A DNA stretch of 64,000 nucleotides from contig OZ245331.1 in assembly GCA_965226155.1 (NCBI GenBank), positions 2,666,001 through 2,730,000 of the forward strand. The letters are read 5' to 3'. A program made the position numbers and the translations under genes. This stretch comes from G965226155 sp965226155 (GTDB lineage: Bacteria > Pseudomonadota > Gammaproteobacteria > Eutrophobiales > Eutrophobiaceae). The stretch's first letter is position 1. Each line of letters opens with the position of its first letter. Shown in pieces: positions 44,671 through 53,848 of this stretch. A model generated the notes under the pieces. It was given only the letters and a program-made list of their open reading frames with translations. It did no database searches and was not told where the DNA came from.

Positions 44671-45438
44671 TCAAACTGGATAAAACAACCTCGTACCATC
44701 GTCCTCTATTTTCCTAAATGGATGCTGATATAAACGTTGAAGATTTTCAAGAGTGATTACCTCCTGAACAGACCCACACAGAATGGATTGATGGTCGATC
44801 ATTAACATGGCATGGGTACAGAAACGGAGCGCCAAATTGACATCATGTAACACCATCAACATTCCTCGCTCAGTTTCTGCGGCATGGTGGACAATCATGT
44901 CCAATAATATCATTTGGTAACGGAGATCCAGGTGATTGGTTGGTTCGTCCAATAGCCAGATCTCCGGATCTTGCACCATCAAGGTTGCTATAGCGAGTCT
45001 GCGCCGTTCCCCGCCGGATAATGTACTAACCTGTCTGTGGATCATTTCTGTTAATGCAACTTTTCCCAAAGTTTCCTCGGAAATTCTAAAATCATCTGAA
45101 GATTCAAACGACCAAAATGGTAAATGTGGGTGTCTTCCTGTTAGCACTGTCTCTATAACCGTGGAAGGAAAGATATCCTCACTATCCTGAAAAAGAACTC
45201 CAGTCTTCCTCGCCAAGATTTTTTTCTGGTATTTCGATATTTCCTGGTCATCAAGAAAAATATTGCCCTTGTCCGGCTTTCTCAGTCCTGCCAACACATG
45301 TAATAAGGTGGTCTTCCCGATACCATTCGAGCCCAACAGACCCCAACATTCTCCTGGGTTTAAATCATAATCTAGATTGGTACAAATCGGTTTGTGGCCG
45401 ATCGATACGGACAGGGATTTTGACTGCAGCACAGTCAT
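44671..45438 (-). CDS. btuD: ABC transporter ATP-binding protein, FecE/BtuD type
   Basis: ATPase of the same importer. In 255 residues: Walker A GSNGIGKTTLL, Q-loop LFQDSE, signature LSGGERRRLAIA and Walker B IWLLDEPTNHLD, with the H-loop in VLHDVNLAL. The start overlaps the permease stop by four bases. Siderophore or haem uptake is possible, but the convergent BtuF-like protein favours cobalamin. Confidence 0.87.
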   Translation of the reverse strand: MTVLQSKSLSVSIGHKPICTNLDYDLNPGECWGLLGSNGIGKTTLLHVLAGLRKPDKGNIFLDDQEISKYQKKILARKTGVLFQDSEDIFPSTVIETVLTGRHPHLPFWSFESSDDFRISEETLGKVALTEMIHRQVSTLSGGERRRLAIATLMVQDPEIWLLDEPTNHLDLRYQMILLDMIVHHAAETERGMLMVLHDVNLALRFCTHAMLMIDHQSILCGSVQEVITLENLQRLYQHPFRKIEDDGTRLFYPV

Positions 45439-46463
45439 GACTTTTGCCGTATGGCAGTGCTATGCATCAGGAATAAGAACAATGGGACACCTATCATTGC
45501 GGTTAGCACCCCGACGGGTAATTGCTGAGGAGCAATTATTGTCCTAGCCAAAGCATCAGCAACCACAAGCAGGCTGCCTCCCAATAGCACTGAAGCTGGT
45601 ATTAACAACCGATGATCACTTCCAATAATCAATCTTAGCAAGTGCGGAACTATCAACCCGATAAATCCAATACTTCCTGCTTGCATTACTGCGGTGGCCG
45701 CCAGTAGAGAAGCGATAAAATAAATGAAGTATCGAAGTGAGATAACTGATACGCCCAATGTGGCCGCCTGTAATTCGCCACGGGCAAGTAGGTTCATACT
45801 TCTCGCAGCCAACATGCAACTAACAACTGCAAAAAGCAAAATATAGAAGTTAGCAGGCGTATGCTGAGCAAAACTCAGATCACCCATTAACCAGAACAAC
45901 ATTCCGTGAATCTTGCTCGCTGGGCTAATCGCAAGCAGAAAACTAATTACCGCACCCCAACCGGCAGCAATGACGATACCGGTTAAAAGCATGCGCATGG
46001 GGTTCCAGTCTCCTCCTGCACGCGACAAGGTAAAAACCAGCATGATAGAAACAAAAGCACCTGTGAAAGCACTAGCATTGATCCAGATTCCGGACAAACC
46101 GTAGATGATCGCCAATAAAGTAAACACGGCAGCGCCTCCCGAAACGCCAAGAACATAGGGTTCAGCCAATGGGTTTCGTAATAATACTTGCATCAACGCT
46201 CCTGCTAACGCCAGCATGCCGCCTACGAGAAATCCCGCCTCTACTCGTGGCAATCTTACTTCTGTAATAATTCTCCTGATAAACGTTTCATCATCATGGA
46301 AGAGAGACTTAAGAACTTCAGCAATACTGGTATCAACACTACCTAGGGTAAGTGCCAGGATAAATGACAGGAATGCGGCGATGGACATAATCACGATCAC
46401 TGTCAGGTATCTAAGTGACAACATCTGAACTACTGCCCTATTCTGCGTCATAACTTGTTTCAA
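45435..46463 (-). CDS. btuC: FecCD-type ABC transporter permease (BtuC-like)
   Basis: Integral membrane permease of 342 residues with about ten predicted helices. Typical family stretches are EVRLPRVEAGFLVGGMLALAG, LLRNPLAEPYVLGVSGGA and GSIGFIGLIVPHLLRLIIG. The start overlaps the rnfH stop (ATGA), so it is read as part of a ratA-rnfH-btuC-btuD message. No cobalamin riboswitch was recognised upstream of this run or of btuF. Confidence 0.88.
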   Translation of the reverse strand: MKQVMTQNRAVVQMLSLRYLTVIVIMSIAAFLSFILALTLGSVDTSIAEVLKSLFHDDETFIRRIITEVRLPRVEAGFLVGGMLALAGALMQVLLRNPLAEPYVLGVSGGAAVFTLLAIIYGLSGIWINASAFTGAFVSIMLVFTLSRAGGDWNPMRMLLTGIVIAAGWGAVISFLLAISPASKIHGMLFWLMGDLSFAQHTPANFYILLFAVVSCMLAARSMNLLARGELQAATLGVSVISLRYFIYFIASLLAATAVMQAGSIGFIGLIVPHLLRLIIGSDHRLLIPASVLLGGSLLVVADALARTIIAPQQLPVGVLTAMIGVPLFLFLMHSTAIRQKS

Positions 46464-46759
46464 CTGCCTTGGGCTGAGGCCCGGCGTCGCCTGGCTTTTT
46501 TTGGATCAGCAAGCAAAGGACGATAAATTTCTACTCGGTCTCCTTCATTTACCATGGTATCGCCCGGGCATTGACGCCCGAATATTCCGATTTTATGAAC
46601 TGAGAAATCAATGCTTGGGTATTTTGATTTGATACCGGAAAGCTCAATCGCTTCCATAACTGTTGTGCCGATATTTACATCCAATGAGATTATTTCCGCC
46701 TCCTGAGCATGGGCATAAGCGACTTCAACTTTGATCTTGTGACCTTCAGAATCAATCAT
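46460..46759 (-). CDS. rnfH: RnfH family ubiquitin-like protein
   Basis: Small beta-grasp protein of 99 residues: IKVEVAYAHAQEAEIISLDV at the start, VGIFG-like stretch (KIGIFGRQCPGDTMVNEGDRVEIYRPLLADPKKARRRRA region, RPLLADPKKARRRR being the family hallmark). The role is not settled; it always pairs with ratA. It overlaps ratA by eight bases and the downstream permease by four. Confidence 0.93.
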   Translation of the reverse strand: MIDSEGHKIKVEVAYAHAQEAEIISLDVNIGTTVMEAIELSGIKSKYPSIDFSVHKIGIFGRQCPGDTMVNEGDRVEIYRPLLADPKKARRRRASAQGS

Positions 46760-47183
46760 AAATCTGCCTCGCCCGTTTTATAAACGAACTGACTAACGAG
46801 TTCATGAATTGTGTAAAAACACTGCTCAGCATTAACTTAAGGACTTTGTTCTTAAATTCAAAATCCATATACAATTCCACTTGGCAAACACCGTCACGCA
46901 GATCATTGAATTGCCAAAAACCCTTTAGATACTTAAAAGGTCCGCTAATCAAGTTGATATCGATCCTGTGCCCTGGATCCATTTTATTTTTTGTAGTAAA
47001 TGTTTGCTTCAGTTTGCCAGTCGCAAGTGATACGGAAGCCATCAATTCTGTATCGGACTGGCTGAATATGACAGCATCGGTACACCATGGCAGGAACTCA
47101 GGATACGACTCAATATCGTTAACGAGACCATACATCTGTTCAGCTGTATAGGAAACACTGGCAGTTTTACTAATATTACCCAC
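46752..47183 (-). CDS. ratA: RatA/COQ10-family START-like protein
   Basis: Protein of 143 residues in the polyketide-cyclase/START superfamily: SVSYTAEQMYGLVNDIESYPEFLPWC at the N-terminus and GPFKYLKGFWQFNDL in the middle. In E. coli RatA has been reported to block ribosome subunit joining; homologues bind quinones. It is usually beside smpB; here an SNF symporter gene stands between them. Confidence 0.92.
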   Translation of the reverse strand: MGNISKTASVSYTAEQMYGLVNDIESYPEFLPWCTDAVIFSQSDTELMASVSLATGKLKQTFTTKNKMDPGHRIDINLISGPFKYLKGFWQFNDLRDGVCQVELYMDFEFKNKVLKLMLSSVFTQFMNSLVSSFIKRARQIYD

Positions 47184-47251
47184 GTAGATCTATTCCTGGA
47201 TAATTATTGTTGTTTGTTCGTTATGGGAAAGTCGATATCAAAAATCATTTG

Positions 47252-48634
47252 CTATAACACTCCAATTTGATTTAGAAAAATGATAGTGACACCGAAAGGA
47301 GAAATGTAACGAATAATAAACCGCCAGATCACATATATATAATCCTTAAGCTTGAGTTCATCGATACTGGATTCCCTCGACATTAACCAACCAACAAATA
47401 TGGCCATCATAAATCCGCCCAACGGCAACATAATGTTGGCCGTAACAATATCAATGATATCGAAGATACCGTTTTCCTTTTCAACCCCGGCAAAGGTAAA
47501 TGGGAAAGCCCATTCACTAAAAGACATGATGGTGCCTATTCCGAGAAACCAGGCTAGGAATCCCGTAATAGCTGTCGCTTTAATTCGGGTCATATCCCAG
47601 CTCTCCACCAACCAGGTGACAGCTGGTTCAATCAATGAAATCGCTGATGTCCATGCAGCAAACAACAACAACACGAAGAACATGGTGCCAAAAAATGTTC
47701 CTCCAGGCATCTGTCCAAAGGCGATAGGCAAAGTAACAAAGATCAATCCGGGACCTTGTGAAGGTTCCAGTCCATAGGTAAAAACGAGCGGAAAAATGAC
47801 AAAGCTGGCAAGAATAGCTATCAAGGTATCAGCCGTGGCTACCAATACTGCTGCTGATGTAATGGAAGTCTTGTCAGGTAAATAAGACCCATAAATCATG
47901 ATGGAGCCCATCCCTAGACTCAAGCTGAAAAAGGCATGACCCGAAGCATTAAGAAAAACCTCTTGGAAATTTTCACTCATATGAGAAAAGTCAGGCTTTA
48001 ATGTAAATATCAGACCTTCAGCAAAACGTTCAGTATTCATGGCATAACCCACCATGATCAATAACAAAAGTACGAGCATTGGCATCAAATATTTAACCGC
48101 CTGTTCCAACCCGCTTTTCACGCCGCGTGACACTACAATAACGGTCATCATGATAAAGACGGTATGCCATGCTAACAGCCTTTCCGGATCGGATATTAAG
48201 TCCGAGAACATGGTCGATATGGTTTCGACACTGGCATGTTGAAAACTACCCGTTGCTGATCGAAACACGTACGCCAATACCCAGCCAGAAATGACACTAT
48301 AATAAGATACAATGAGAAAACCGGCGATGACGCCCATTATCCCTAACCATTGCCAATGCTTGGTAACACCTTCCTCTACTGCTAATACACGCATGGTATT
48401 GACCGGGCTTTGTCTTCCTCGCCTACCCAGTAGGACCTCCGCCATCATGATAGGAATACCCATCATCAATACACATACAACATAAAGTAAGAGAAAGGCA
48501 CCTCCGCCGCTTTCGCCGGCCATGTACGGAAACCGCCAAATATTTCCCAGACCCACTGCTGAACTAGTAGCGGCGAGTACAAAGACCCATCGGGAAGACC
48601 ATTGTCCATGAATTGAAGTGCGTTTTGCTGACAT
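47252..48634 (-). CDS. SNF-family Na+-dependent transporter
   Basis: Sodium-coupled symporter of 460 residues with about 11-12 helices. The N-terminal signature WVFVLAATSSAVGLGNIWRFPYMAGESGG carries the unwound TM1 sodium/substrate site. The likely substrate is an amino acid or another small amine, which cannot be fixed from sequence. It is transcribed with or just upstream of ratA and divergent from smpB. Confidence 0.92.
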   Translation of the reverse strand: MSAKRTSIHGQWSSRWVFVLAATSSAVGLGNIWRFPYMAGESGGGAFLLLYVVCVLMMGIPIMMAEVLLGRRGRQSPVNTMRVLAVEEGVTKHWQWLGIMGVIAGFLIVSYYSVISGWVLAYVFRSATGSFQHASVETISTMFSDLISDPERLLAWHTVFIMMTVIVVSRGVKSGLEQAVKYLMPMLVLLLLIMVGYAMNTERFAEGLIFTLKPDFSHMSENFQEVFLNASGHAFFSLSLGMGSIMIYGSYLPDKTSITSAAVLVATADTLIAILASFVIFPLVFTYGLEPSQGPGLIFVTLPIAFGQMPGGTFFGTMFFVLLLFAAWTSAISLIEPAVTWLVESWDMTRIKATAITGFLAWFLGIGTIMSFSEWAFPFTFAGVEKENGIFDIIDIVTANIMLPLGGFMMAIFVGWLMSRESSIDELKLKDYIYVIWRFIIRYISPFGVTIIFLNQIGVL

Positions 48635-48751
48635 GCATACTCCAGTTATTTTTTCTTAATTCTGATGGAATTCGAGGCAATGCTCAACCATATATGTCAG
48701 TAACTGATATAATCACTGGATTCATAGATGAAGCCCATCTTTATTATTCCC

Positions 48752-49228
48752 ATGGCTAAACCCAGTAAAAAAGAAAACCAAAATAACACCATTGCTCTTA
48801 ATAAAAAGGCAAGACATGACTATTCCATAGAAGAAAAGTTTGAAGCAGGTGTCGCACTAGAAGGGTGGGAAGTAAAAAGTCTGCGTGCAGGCCGAGTACA
48901 AGTACGCGACAGCTATGTGCTCTTAAAAGATGACGAAGCTTACATTATCGGCTGTTTGATCACCCCATTACCCACTGCATCCACCCATATCAATCCGGAT
49001 CCTCAACGCACCCGCAAGCTACTATTACATAGAAAGGAACTCAATAAACTCATAGGTGCGGTAGAACGCAAGGGTTATACATTAGTTGTAACTGCACTTT
49101 ACTGGAAACACGGTAAGGTTAAATCAGAGATAGGTCTGGCAAAAGGTAAGCAAGCTCACGACAAACGCCAAACATTAAAAGAACGCGACTGGCAACGTGA
49201 ACAACGAAGAATACTCAAACGCAGTTAA
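48752..49228 (+). CDS. smpB: SsrA-binding protein SmpB
   Basis: Partner of tmRNA in rescuing stalled ribosomes. From the ATG at 48752 (MAKPSKKENQNN) the protein has 158 residues; eight extra codons upstream are not family-like. Signatures: ALNKKARHDYSIEEKFEAG, GWEVKSLRAGRVQVRDSYV and the C-terminal KGKQAHDKRQTLKERDW. ssrA follows 94 bp downstream. Confidence 0.96.
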   Translation: MAKPSKKENQNNTIALNKKARHDYSIEEKFEAGVALEGWEVKSLRAGRVQVRDSYVLLKDDEAYIIGCLITPLPTASTHINPDPQRTRKLLLHRKELNKLIGAVERKGYTLVVTALYWKHGKVKSEIGLAKGKQAHDKRQTLKERDWQREQRRILKRS

Positions 49229-49322
49229 ACGACGAATAAAGAAATAAGTCTGAACTATCAATTCTGTAATTATTCCAAATAATGACGTAATATAATCTTT
49301 TCCTTGGCTTGCATCTTGCAAT

Positions 49323-49681
49323 GGGGGCGTATTGGCTTCGACGAGGGCACTGAAACCCAAGGGGCATGCCGAGGCGTAGATTACCTCGTAAATCCAGCTA
49401 CAAAACTTATAGTTGCCAACGACGACAACTACGCACTCGCTGCTTAATACCCAGTAGGGTGCCGTCTGCCTGATACGTGCTTGTGCGCTCAGAACCAGGC
49501 GTCGACTACACAAGATCGCGATGAAGCCTGTCTGGAGTGGATTCGTTAAAACTTTACAGACTCGTCAGTTGTTTTCCCCGTCTCCCGGGTAGTAGCTGAT
49601 TAAATTAAAAGAGAGACTAAGCATGTAGAACCGAGGATGGAGGGCTCGCGGACGCGGGTTCGACTCCCGCCGCCTCCACCA
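49323..49681 (+). ncRNA. ssrA: transfer-messenger RNA
   Basis: Starts GGGGGCGTATTGGCTTCGAC and ends with a T-arm and CGCCTCC-ACCA, pairing 7 bp with the 5' end (one G-T). The resume codon is GCC at 49415 and the tag frame reads ANDDNYALAA then TAA at 49445-49447, one residue different from the E. coli tag (Asp for Glu at position 4). Length is 359 nt. Its 3' end is the attachment site of the island that follows. Confidence 0.96.
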
Positions 49682-49693
49682 CTAACGTATTTA

Positions 49694-49717
49694 AAGCCGT
49701 CCTAGGACGGCTTTTTT
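49694..49717 (+). terminator. intrinsic terminator of ssrA
   Basis: AAGCCGTCC TA GGACGGCTT followed by TTTT, 12 bases after the tmRNA end: a nine-base perfect stem with a strong U-run. Confidence 0.88.
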
Positions 49718-49847
49718 ACGTCTAAACACAATGATTTAGCCTAAAGCAACCACCCATATCGTACTAGCGAATCCTATTAAATCCAGCTTTTTTAGTAGTG
49801 CTCATTGTAGTACCATGCAAATATATCAATTAGCGGTACTGCTAAAA

Positions 49848-51080
49848 ATGGCTAGAACGACAAAACCACTGACTAATACAGAAGTTAAACAAGCGAAGCC
49901 AAAAAAGAAGATTTACACCTTATCGGATGGAGGTGGACTGCAATTACGGATCAAACCAAATGGCTCAAAATTGTGGCTACTTGATTATCTCAGACCATAC
50001 ACGAAGAAACGCACCTGCCTGAGCTTTGGCTCATTCCCAACATTAACCCTCGCAGAAGCTCGTAACAAACGTAAGACAGCTAAGGAATCACTTGCTAAAG
50101 ATATTGATCCCAAAGAACACCGTGAAGAAGAAAGCCGACTTAACGAAACTGCTCACAGTAATACTCTTGAACACATCGCCACAAAGTGGTTGGAAATCAA
50201 GAAAGCTCACATTACTGCTGATCATGCTACTGATACTTGGAGATCATTAGAACTACATATTTTCCCCAGTCTGGGCAAAGTGCCAATACATAAGATCACT
50301 GCTGTAAAAACTATAGAGATAATTCAGCCTATTGCTGCCAAGGGTAGTTTGGAAACAGTTAAACGACTTTGCCAACGTCTTAATGAAATAATGGTCTATG
50401 CTGTCAATGCAGGCATTATGACCAGCAATCCTTTGGCAGGAATAAGCAAAGCATTTCAGACACCTGTAAAACGACATATGCCTACACTAAAGCCTGAGAA
50501 ACTACCGACATTAATGACCGTACTATCCCAAGCCAGCATCAAGTTAACTACCCGATGCCTGATTGAATGGCAATTACACACAATGGTTAGACCGAATGAA
50601 GCCGCTGGCACACGCTGGGATGAAATAGATTTTGATGATTGCCTTTGGCACATACCTGCTGAACGCATGAAGAAGAAGAAAGCTCACACAGTGCCATTAT
50701 CTCCCCAATGTTTGGCATTGCTTGAATTAATGAAACTATTAAGTTCACATAGCGAGTTTGTTTTCCCATCAGATAGAAATTTAAAAACACATACCCACCC
50801 ACAAACGGCAAATACCGCACTAAAACGAATGGGATTTGATAAGCAACTTGTGGCACACGGATTAAGATCGCTAGCCAGTACTATATTAAATGAACAAGGC
50901 TTCGATCCTGATGTCATCGAAACTGCATTGGCGCATACCGGAAAGAATGAAGTCCGCAATGCCTATAACCGTGCTGATTATCTTGAACGTAGAAAACCCG
51001 CAATGGATTGGTGGAGTGAATACATTGATAAAGCAGCCACAGGCAATATGAGTTTAACAGGGAAAAGGGGCTTAAATTAG
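49848..51080 (+). CDS. P4-type tyrosine integrase of the ssrA island
   Basis: Site-specific recombinase of 410 residues from the ATG at 49848. The N-terminal arm-binding domain (DUF4102 type) has LSDGGGLQLRIKPNGSKLW. The catalytic domain has Arg in TMVRPNEAAGTRW, HGLR, ALAHTGKNEVRNAYNRADY with the Tyr nucleophile in DYLERR. It begins 166 bp after ssrA in the same direction, the typical place for an integrase using the tmRNA 3' end. All catalytic motifs are present. Confidence 0.94.
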   Translation: MARTTKPLTNTEVKQAKPKKKIYTLSDGGGLQLRIKPNGSKLWLLDYLRPYTKKRTCLSFGSFPTLTLAEARNKRKTAKESLAKDIDPKEHREEESRLNETAHSNTLEHIATKWLEIKKAHITADHATDTWRSLELHIFPSLGKVPIHKITAVKTIEIIQPIAAKGSLETVKRLCQRLNEIMVYAVNAGIMTSNPLAGISKAFQTPVKRHMPTLKPEKLPTLMTVLSQASIKLTTRCLIEWQLHTMVRPNEAAGTRWDEIDFDDCLWHIPAERMKKKKAHTVPLSPQCLALLELMKLLSSHSEFVFPSDRNLKTHTHPQTANTALKRMGFDKQLVAHGLRSLASTILNEQGFDPDVIETALAHTGKNEVRNAYNRADYLERRKPAMDWWSEYIDKAATGNMSLTGKRGLN

Positions 51081-51101
51081 TTAGTCATTCATAAATATTT
51101 T

Positions 51102-52180
51102 TTAACTTGTATTCTGATTTTTCATTTCCAGAATCGTTGCTCTTACAATTTCATTTATATTCTGTTCACCAGATTGCCGTGGAGATTTCAATTGCTGAAT
51201 AATCTCGCCTTGCCGATGTTGCTGCACTTCACCATAACTATATAACGTCGTTAATACATCCTCATGCCCTAGATTTTGACTCCACGACTTAAATTCTTCT
51301 GGTGTTCTGCAAAGTTTTTGTCCAAGTGTAACCAGTGTTTTACGAAAGCTATGTGGATTAAAATGTGGCAAATCGGCCAACTCAAACGCATCTTTAAAAA
51401 TAGCGCGTATTGGTGATGCAGTACTCCAATGTTCACACTTTAAGCCAGACGCTTTAAATATTCTGTCCTCACCTGTAATGATATTGGTTTTAGGAAACAA
51501 AGGATCATCATTCCCCCAAAGCAATTCATCTTTAAGATAATTCACCCAGTTAAAAACAATTTCCTGGATCTCATTACCCACCGGAAAGAAAAAAGTCATA
51601 AAAGTTTTGCTAAATTTAGTCTTAACCTCTCTGGCATCTTGAAACACACAATTATTAACCATATCAATATGCTTTAGTTTCATTGATGCCGTGGCACTAT
51701 CTCTAGCACCCGTTAAAAGTGTAAAAGCGATAAGGCTACGATTTCGCCTTTCTATCTCGGTATTGCTTGGCATTGTTTCAATGACATGCTTTATCTGTTC
51801 CAGTGTAGGCACAGCCGTTTCACGTCGTGCCGTTGCAATACGAGTATCTTTATCAGATAAGTTAAAATATTCCGTATCGGTATAACTAATTCGAGATTTA
51901 TAGCCTGACTGCATAGCCAGCCATTGGAAGAATGCTTTTAATTGCCTGAGTGTAGAATTGAGCGTTGCCTTGCTAAGTTTTTTTCCTGTTTGCTGATTAT
52001 CTTGATTAGCCAGATGCGCTTTAAAACCGGCTGCTTGCTCGAAGTGGAAAGCCTTAAAATCACGGCATTTGGTATATGACTCAAACCGACTTAACGCCTT
52101 TGCAACAGCATCAATTGAAGACTCATTTTGACGCTTGGCTTCTTTAAGAAATATCAGATATTTGCGTTTAATTCTTTCAT
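51102..52180 (-). pseudogene. second tyrosine recombinase, start codon out of frame by one base
   Basis: The frame from 51102 back to about 52170 is open and reads RKYLIFLKEAKRQNES, a core-binding-like N-terminus, then GARDSATASMKLKHID with the first Arg, HSFRKTLVTLG, NLGHEDVLTTLYSYGE with His and Tyr. The only canonical start in it is an internal ATG at 51914. A TAATG junction with the gene upstream offers ATG at 52180, but its frame stops after eight codons. One more A after ATGAAA would restore MKRIKRKYL. It looks inactivated or misread by a single-base loss. Confidence 0.7.
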
Positions 52181-52608
52181 TATTTGGGTTGCTGTAACTT
52201 CGGCATGGTGATGTCCAATTTGCCCTGAACCTGCTCTAAATTAGCAATACTGATATATCTATTAATGATGCCATCGCACCTTGGACAGATACCTATCAAA
52301 CGACCAATAGAAGTATTTATAGCTTGATAATCAGCCATATTCTCAGCAGGTTTTTGTGGTTTCCTGCATCGGACACAATAAATTTCATGTAGCTGGCATT
52401 TCTGTTTATGTTTCACCCTTTTAGCTTGTAAAAAACTTTTCAGCTCAGAACCAAGAATAAGCGTTGGCCTTTTATCATCATTGACTGTTAACCCTTTCTT
52501 GATCCATTCACGTACCGTATTTTTGTGAACAGATAACAAACGGGCAACATCTTCCATCGTATAATTACGATGAATCTTGGCTAGATTTGGATTTAAACGC
52601 TTGCTCAT
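52180..52608 (-). CDS. HTH plus zinc-ribbon protein, partner of the recombinase
   Basis: Protein of 142 residues. Residues 15-60 form a MerR/excisionase-like HTH (YTMEDVARLLSVHKNTVREW), and the second half has two Cys pairs, CVRC and CPRC, likely a zinc ribbon. Its stop overlaps the recombinase ATG as TAATG and its own start overlaps the AlpA stop the same way, so the three genes are translated as a coupled set. It likely controls or directs recombination; the exact role is unknown. Confidence 0.8.
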   Translation of the reverse strand: MSKRLNPNLAKIHRNYTMEDVARLLSVHKNTVREWIKKGLTVNDDKRPTLILGSELKSFLQAKRVKHKQKCQLHEIYCVRCRKPQKPAENMADYQAINTSIGRLIGICPRCDGIINRYISIANLEQVQGKLDITMPKLQQPK

Positions 52609-52802
52609 TACTGATTACTGCGACTAGCTTCAATCTTTTCTGCCAGCCAGTTATGAATATCTTCTTCTACCCAGCCAACGGCTCTGCCACCTAGTGATAT
52701 TGATGCAGGAAATTCACCCTCTGAAATTCGCAAATATATGGTGCTACGTGATAAACCTGTCAGCTCTTTTACTGTAGGAAGTCTTAATATTTTGTATGAC
52801 AT
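52608..52802 (-). CDS. AlpA-family phage/island regulator
   Basis: From the ATG at 52802 it has 64 residues: LPTVKELTGLSRSTIYLRIS (HTH) and FPASISLGGRAVGWVEEDIHNW, the AlpA/excisionase signature. AlpA-type proteins control integrase expression or act as excision factors in P4-like islands. It is first of the AlpA / HTH-Zn / recombinase set. The 233 bp upstream carry no gene. Confidence 0.88.
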   Translation of the reverse strand: MSYKILRLPTVKELTGLSRSTIYLRISEGEFPASISLGGRAVGWVEEDIHNWLAEKIEASRSNQ

Positions 52803-53035
52803 TTCTATACCTCTTAATTTGGTAATGGACTCAAACAAGAGGCTAGCTGTGCAATTTTCTTATCTCACCATGTGAAAAACGCCCAAAGAACTGCTAACAA
52901 CCGCATAAAACAACAAAGCGTGGATTTACTGAATTAATACTAAAAAGAATTAGGGAGATATGGACAGAAAATAAATTTGATAAAACAACAGCTTACATAG
53001 TGGCTAATTGGGCGAAAAATTCCGCCCAACTTTAT

Positions 53036-53833
53036 TTAAGTTTTCATGTTTTTACGGATAGTTTCTGCATCCCTGCTTTTGGCAATCTTCATTTTTTCAA
53101 TTTGTAGTGAACACCATGTATCGCTTTTATTAGGCTGATTACCTTTAAGTCTCAAATATTCATCGTTCCAGTCTTGATGCATCGCTTGAGTCTTTTGTTT
53201 ACCAGCTTCACGTTTGCTAGTAGGAGGCTTATATTTTTTTCCTGTGTTTGGAGGTTTACTATTGACCATGGTAATGATGCGAGAATAATCGACATTTAGT
53301 TGTTCGCCTTCAAAAAATAAAATGTCATCTATCGGAATCGTACGCTGGTTAATCTCAAGTGATAAAAGAGTCGCATCCATTGAAATCCAACGCCGTCCAT
53401 TTGAGCCTTTCAACATCCCCAAACTAATATTACTTTGACCAGCTTTGCATTCAATCTTATCCGTGAATTTTAATAAATCAGCAATGACCTTAGCTAATTG
53501 TTTAACAGTACTCTGCCATTGATTCAAACGATCCAATGGAATTTTCATTCTTCCCATTTGATCTTGCATCTCAGGAACATCACAAACAATAAAAGCACGC
53601 GTAGGAGCCTTATTTCCATTTGTTTGAGTTAACACATCCATAAAACAATGCCTCTCACAACCTTGGCATTCTAGTGATGTGGCTGATGATGCAGGGGTAA
53701 GGATGCCCACCTGTAGAAGCCTATCTAAAGCCCCAGCAGGCCATTGCTGAACACCATCCCAGTTAATGATAACAGGCTTGTTTGTTGCTCTCATGTGCTC
53801 TAACAGAGCCAACAACACATCATTAAAAGTCAT
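53036..53833 (-). CDS. unknown island protein B with a Cys cluster
   Basis: Protein of 265 residues that I do not recognise. The first half is soluble and holds CQGCERHCFMDVL (about residues 56-68), a possible zinc or metal site, and FIVCDVPEMQDQMGRM. The second half includes SLGMLKGSNGRRWISMD and a basic Lys-rich region (about 210-240: KPPNTGKKYKPP, SKREAGKQKT) suited to nucleic-acid binding. It starts 15 bp after gene A, so both belong to one transcription unit. Confidence 0.7.
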   Translation of the reverse strand: MTFNDVLLALLEHMRATNKPVIINWDGVQQWPAGALDRLLQVGILTPASSATSLECQGCERHCFMDVLTQTNGNKAPTRAFIVCDVPEMQDQMGRMKIPLDRLNQWQSTVKQLAKVIADLLKFTDKIECKAGQSNISLGMLKGSNGRRWISMDATLLSLEINQRTIPIDDILFFEGEQLNVDYSRIITMVNSKPPNTGKKYKPPTSKREAGKQKTQAMHQDWNDEYLRLKGNQPNKSDTWCSLQIEKMKIAKSRDAETIRKNMKT

Positions 53834-53848
53834 TTATACTACCTTCAT

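Noticed and set aside
49175..49513. 112-codon minus-strand frame over smpB end and ssrA
   Set aside because: It covers the tmRNA, which has clear ends, tag frame and terminator.
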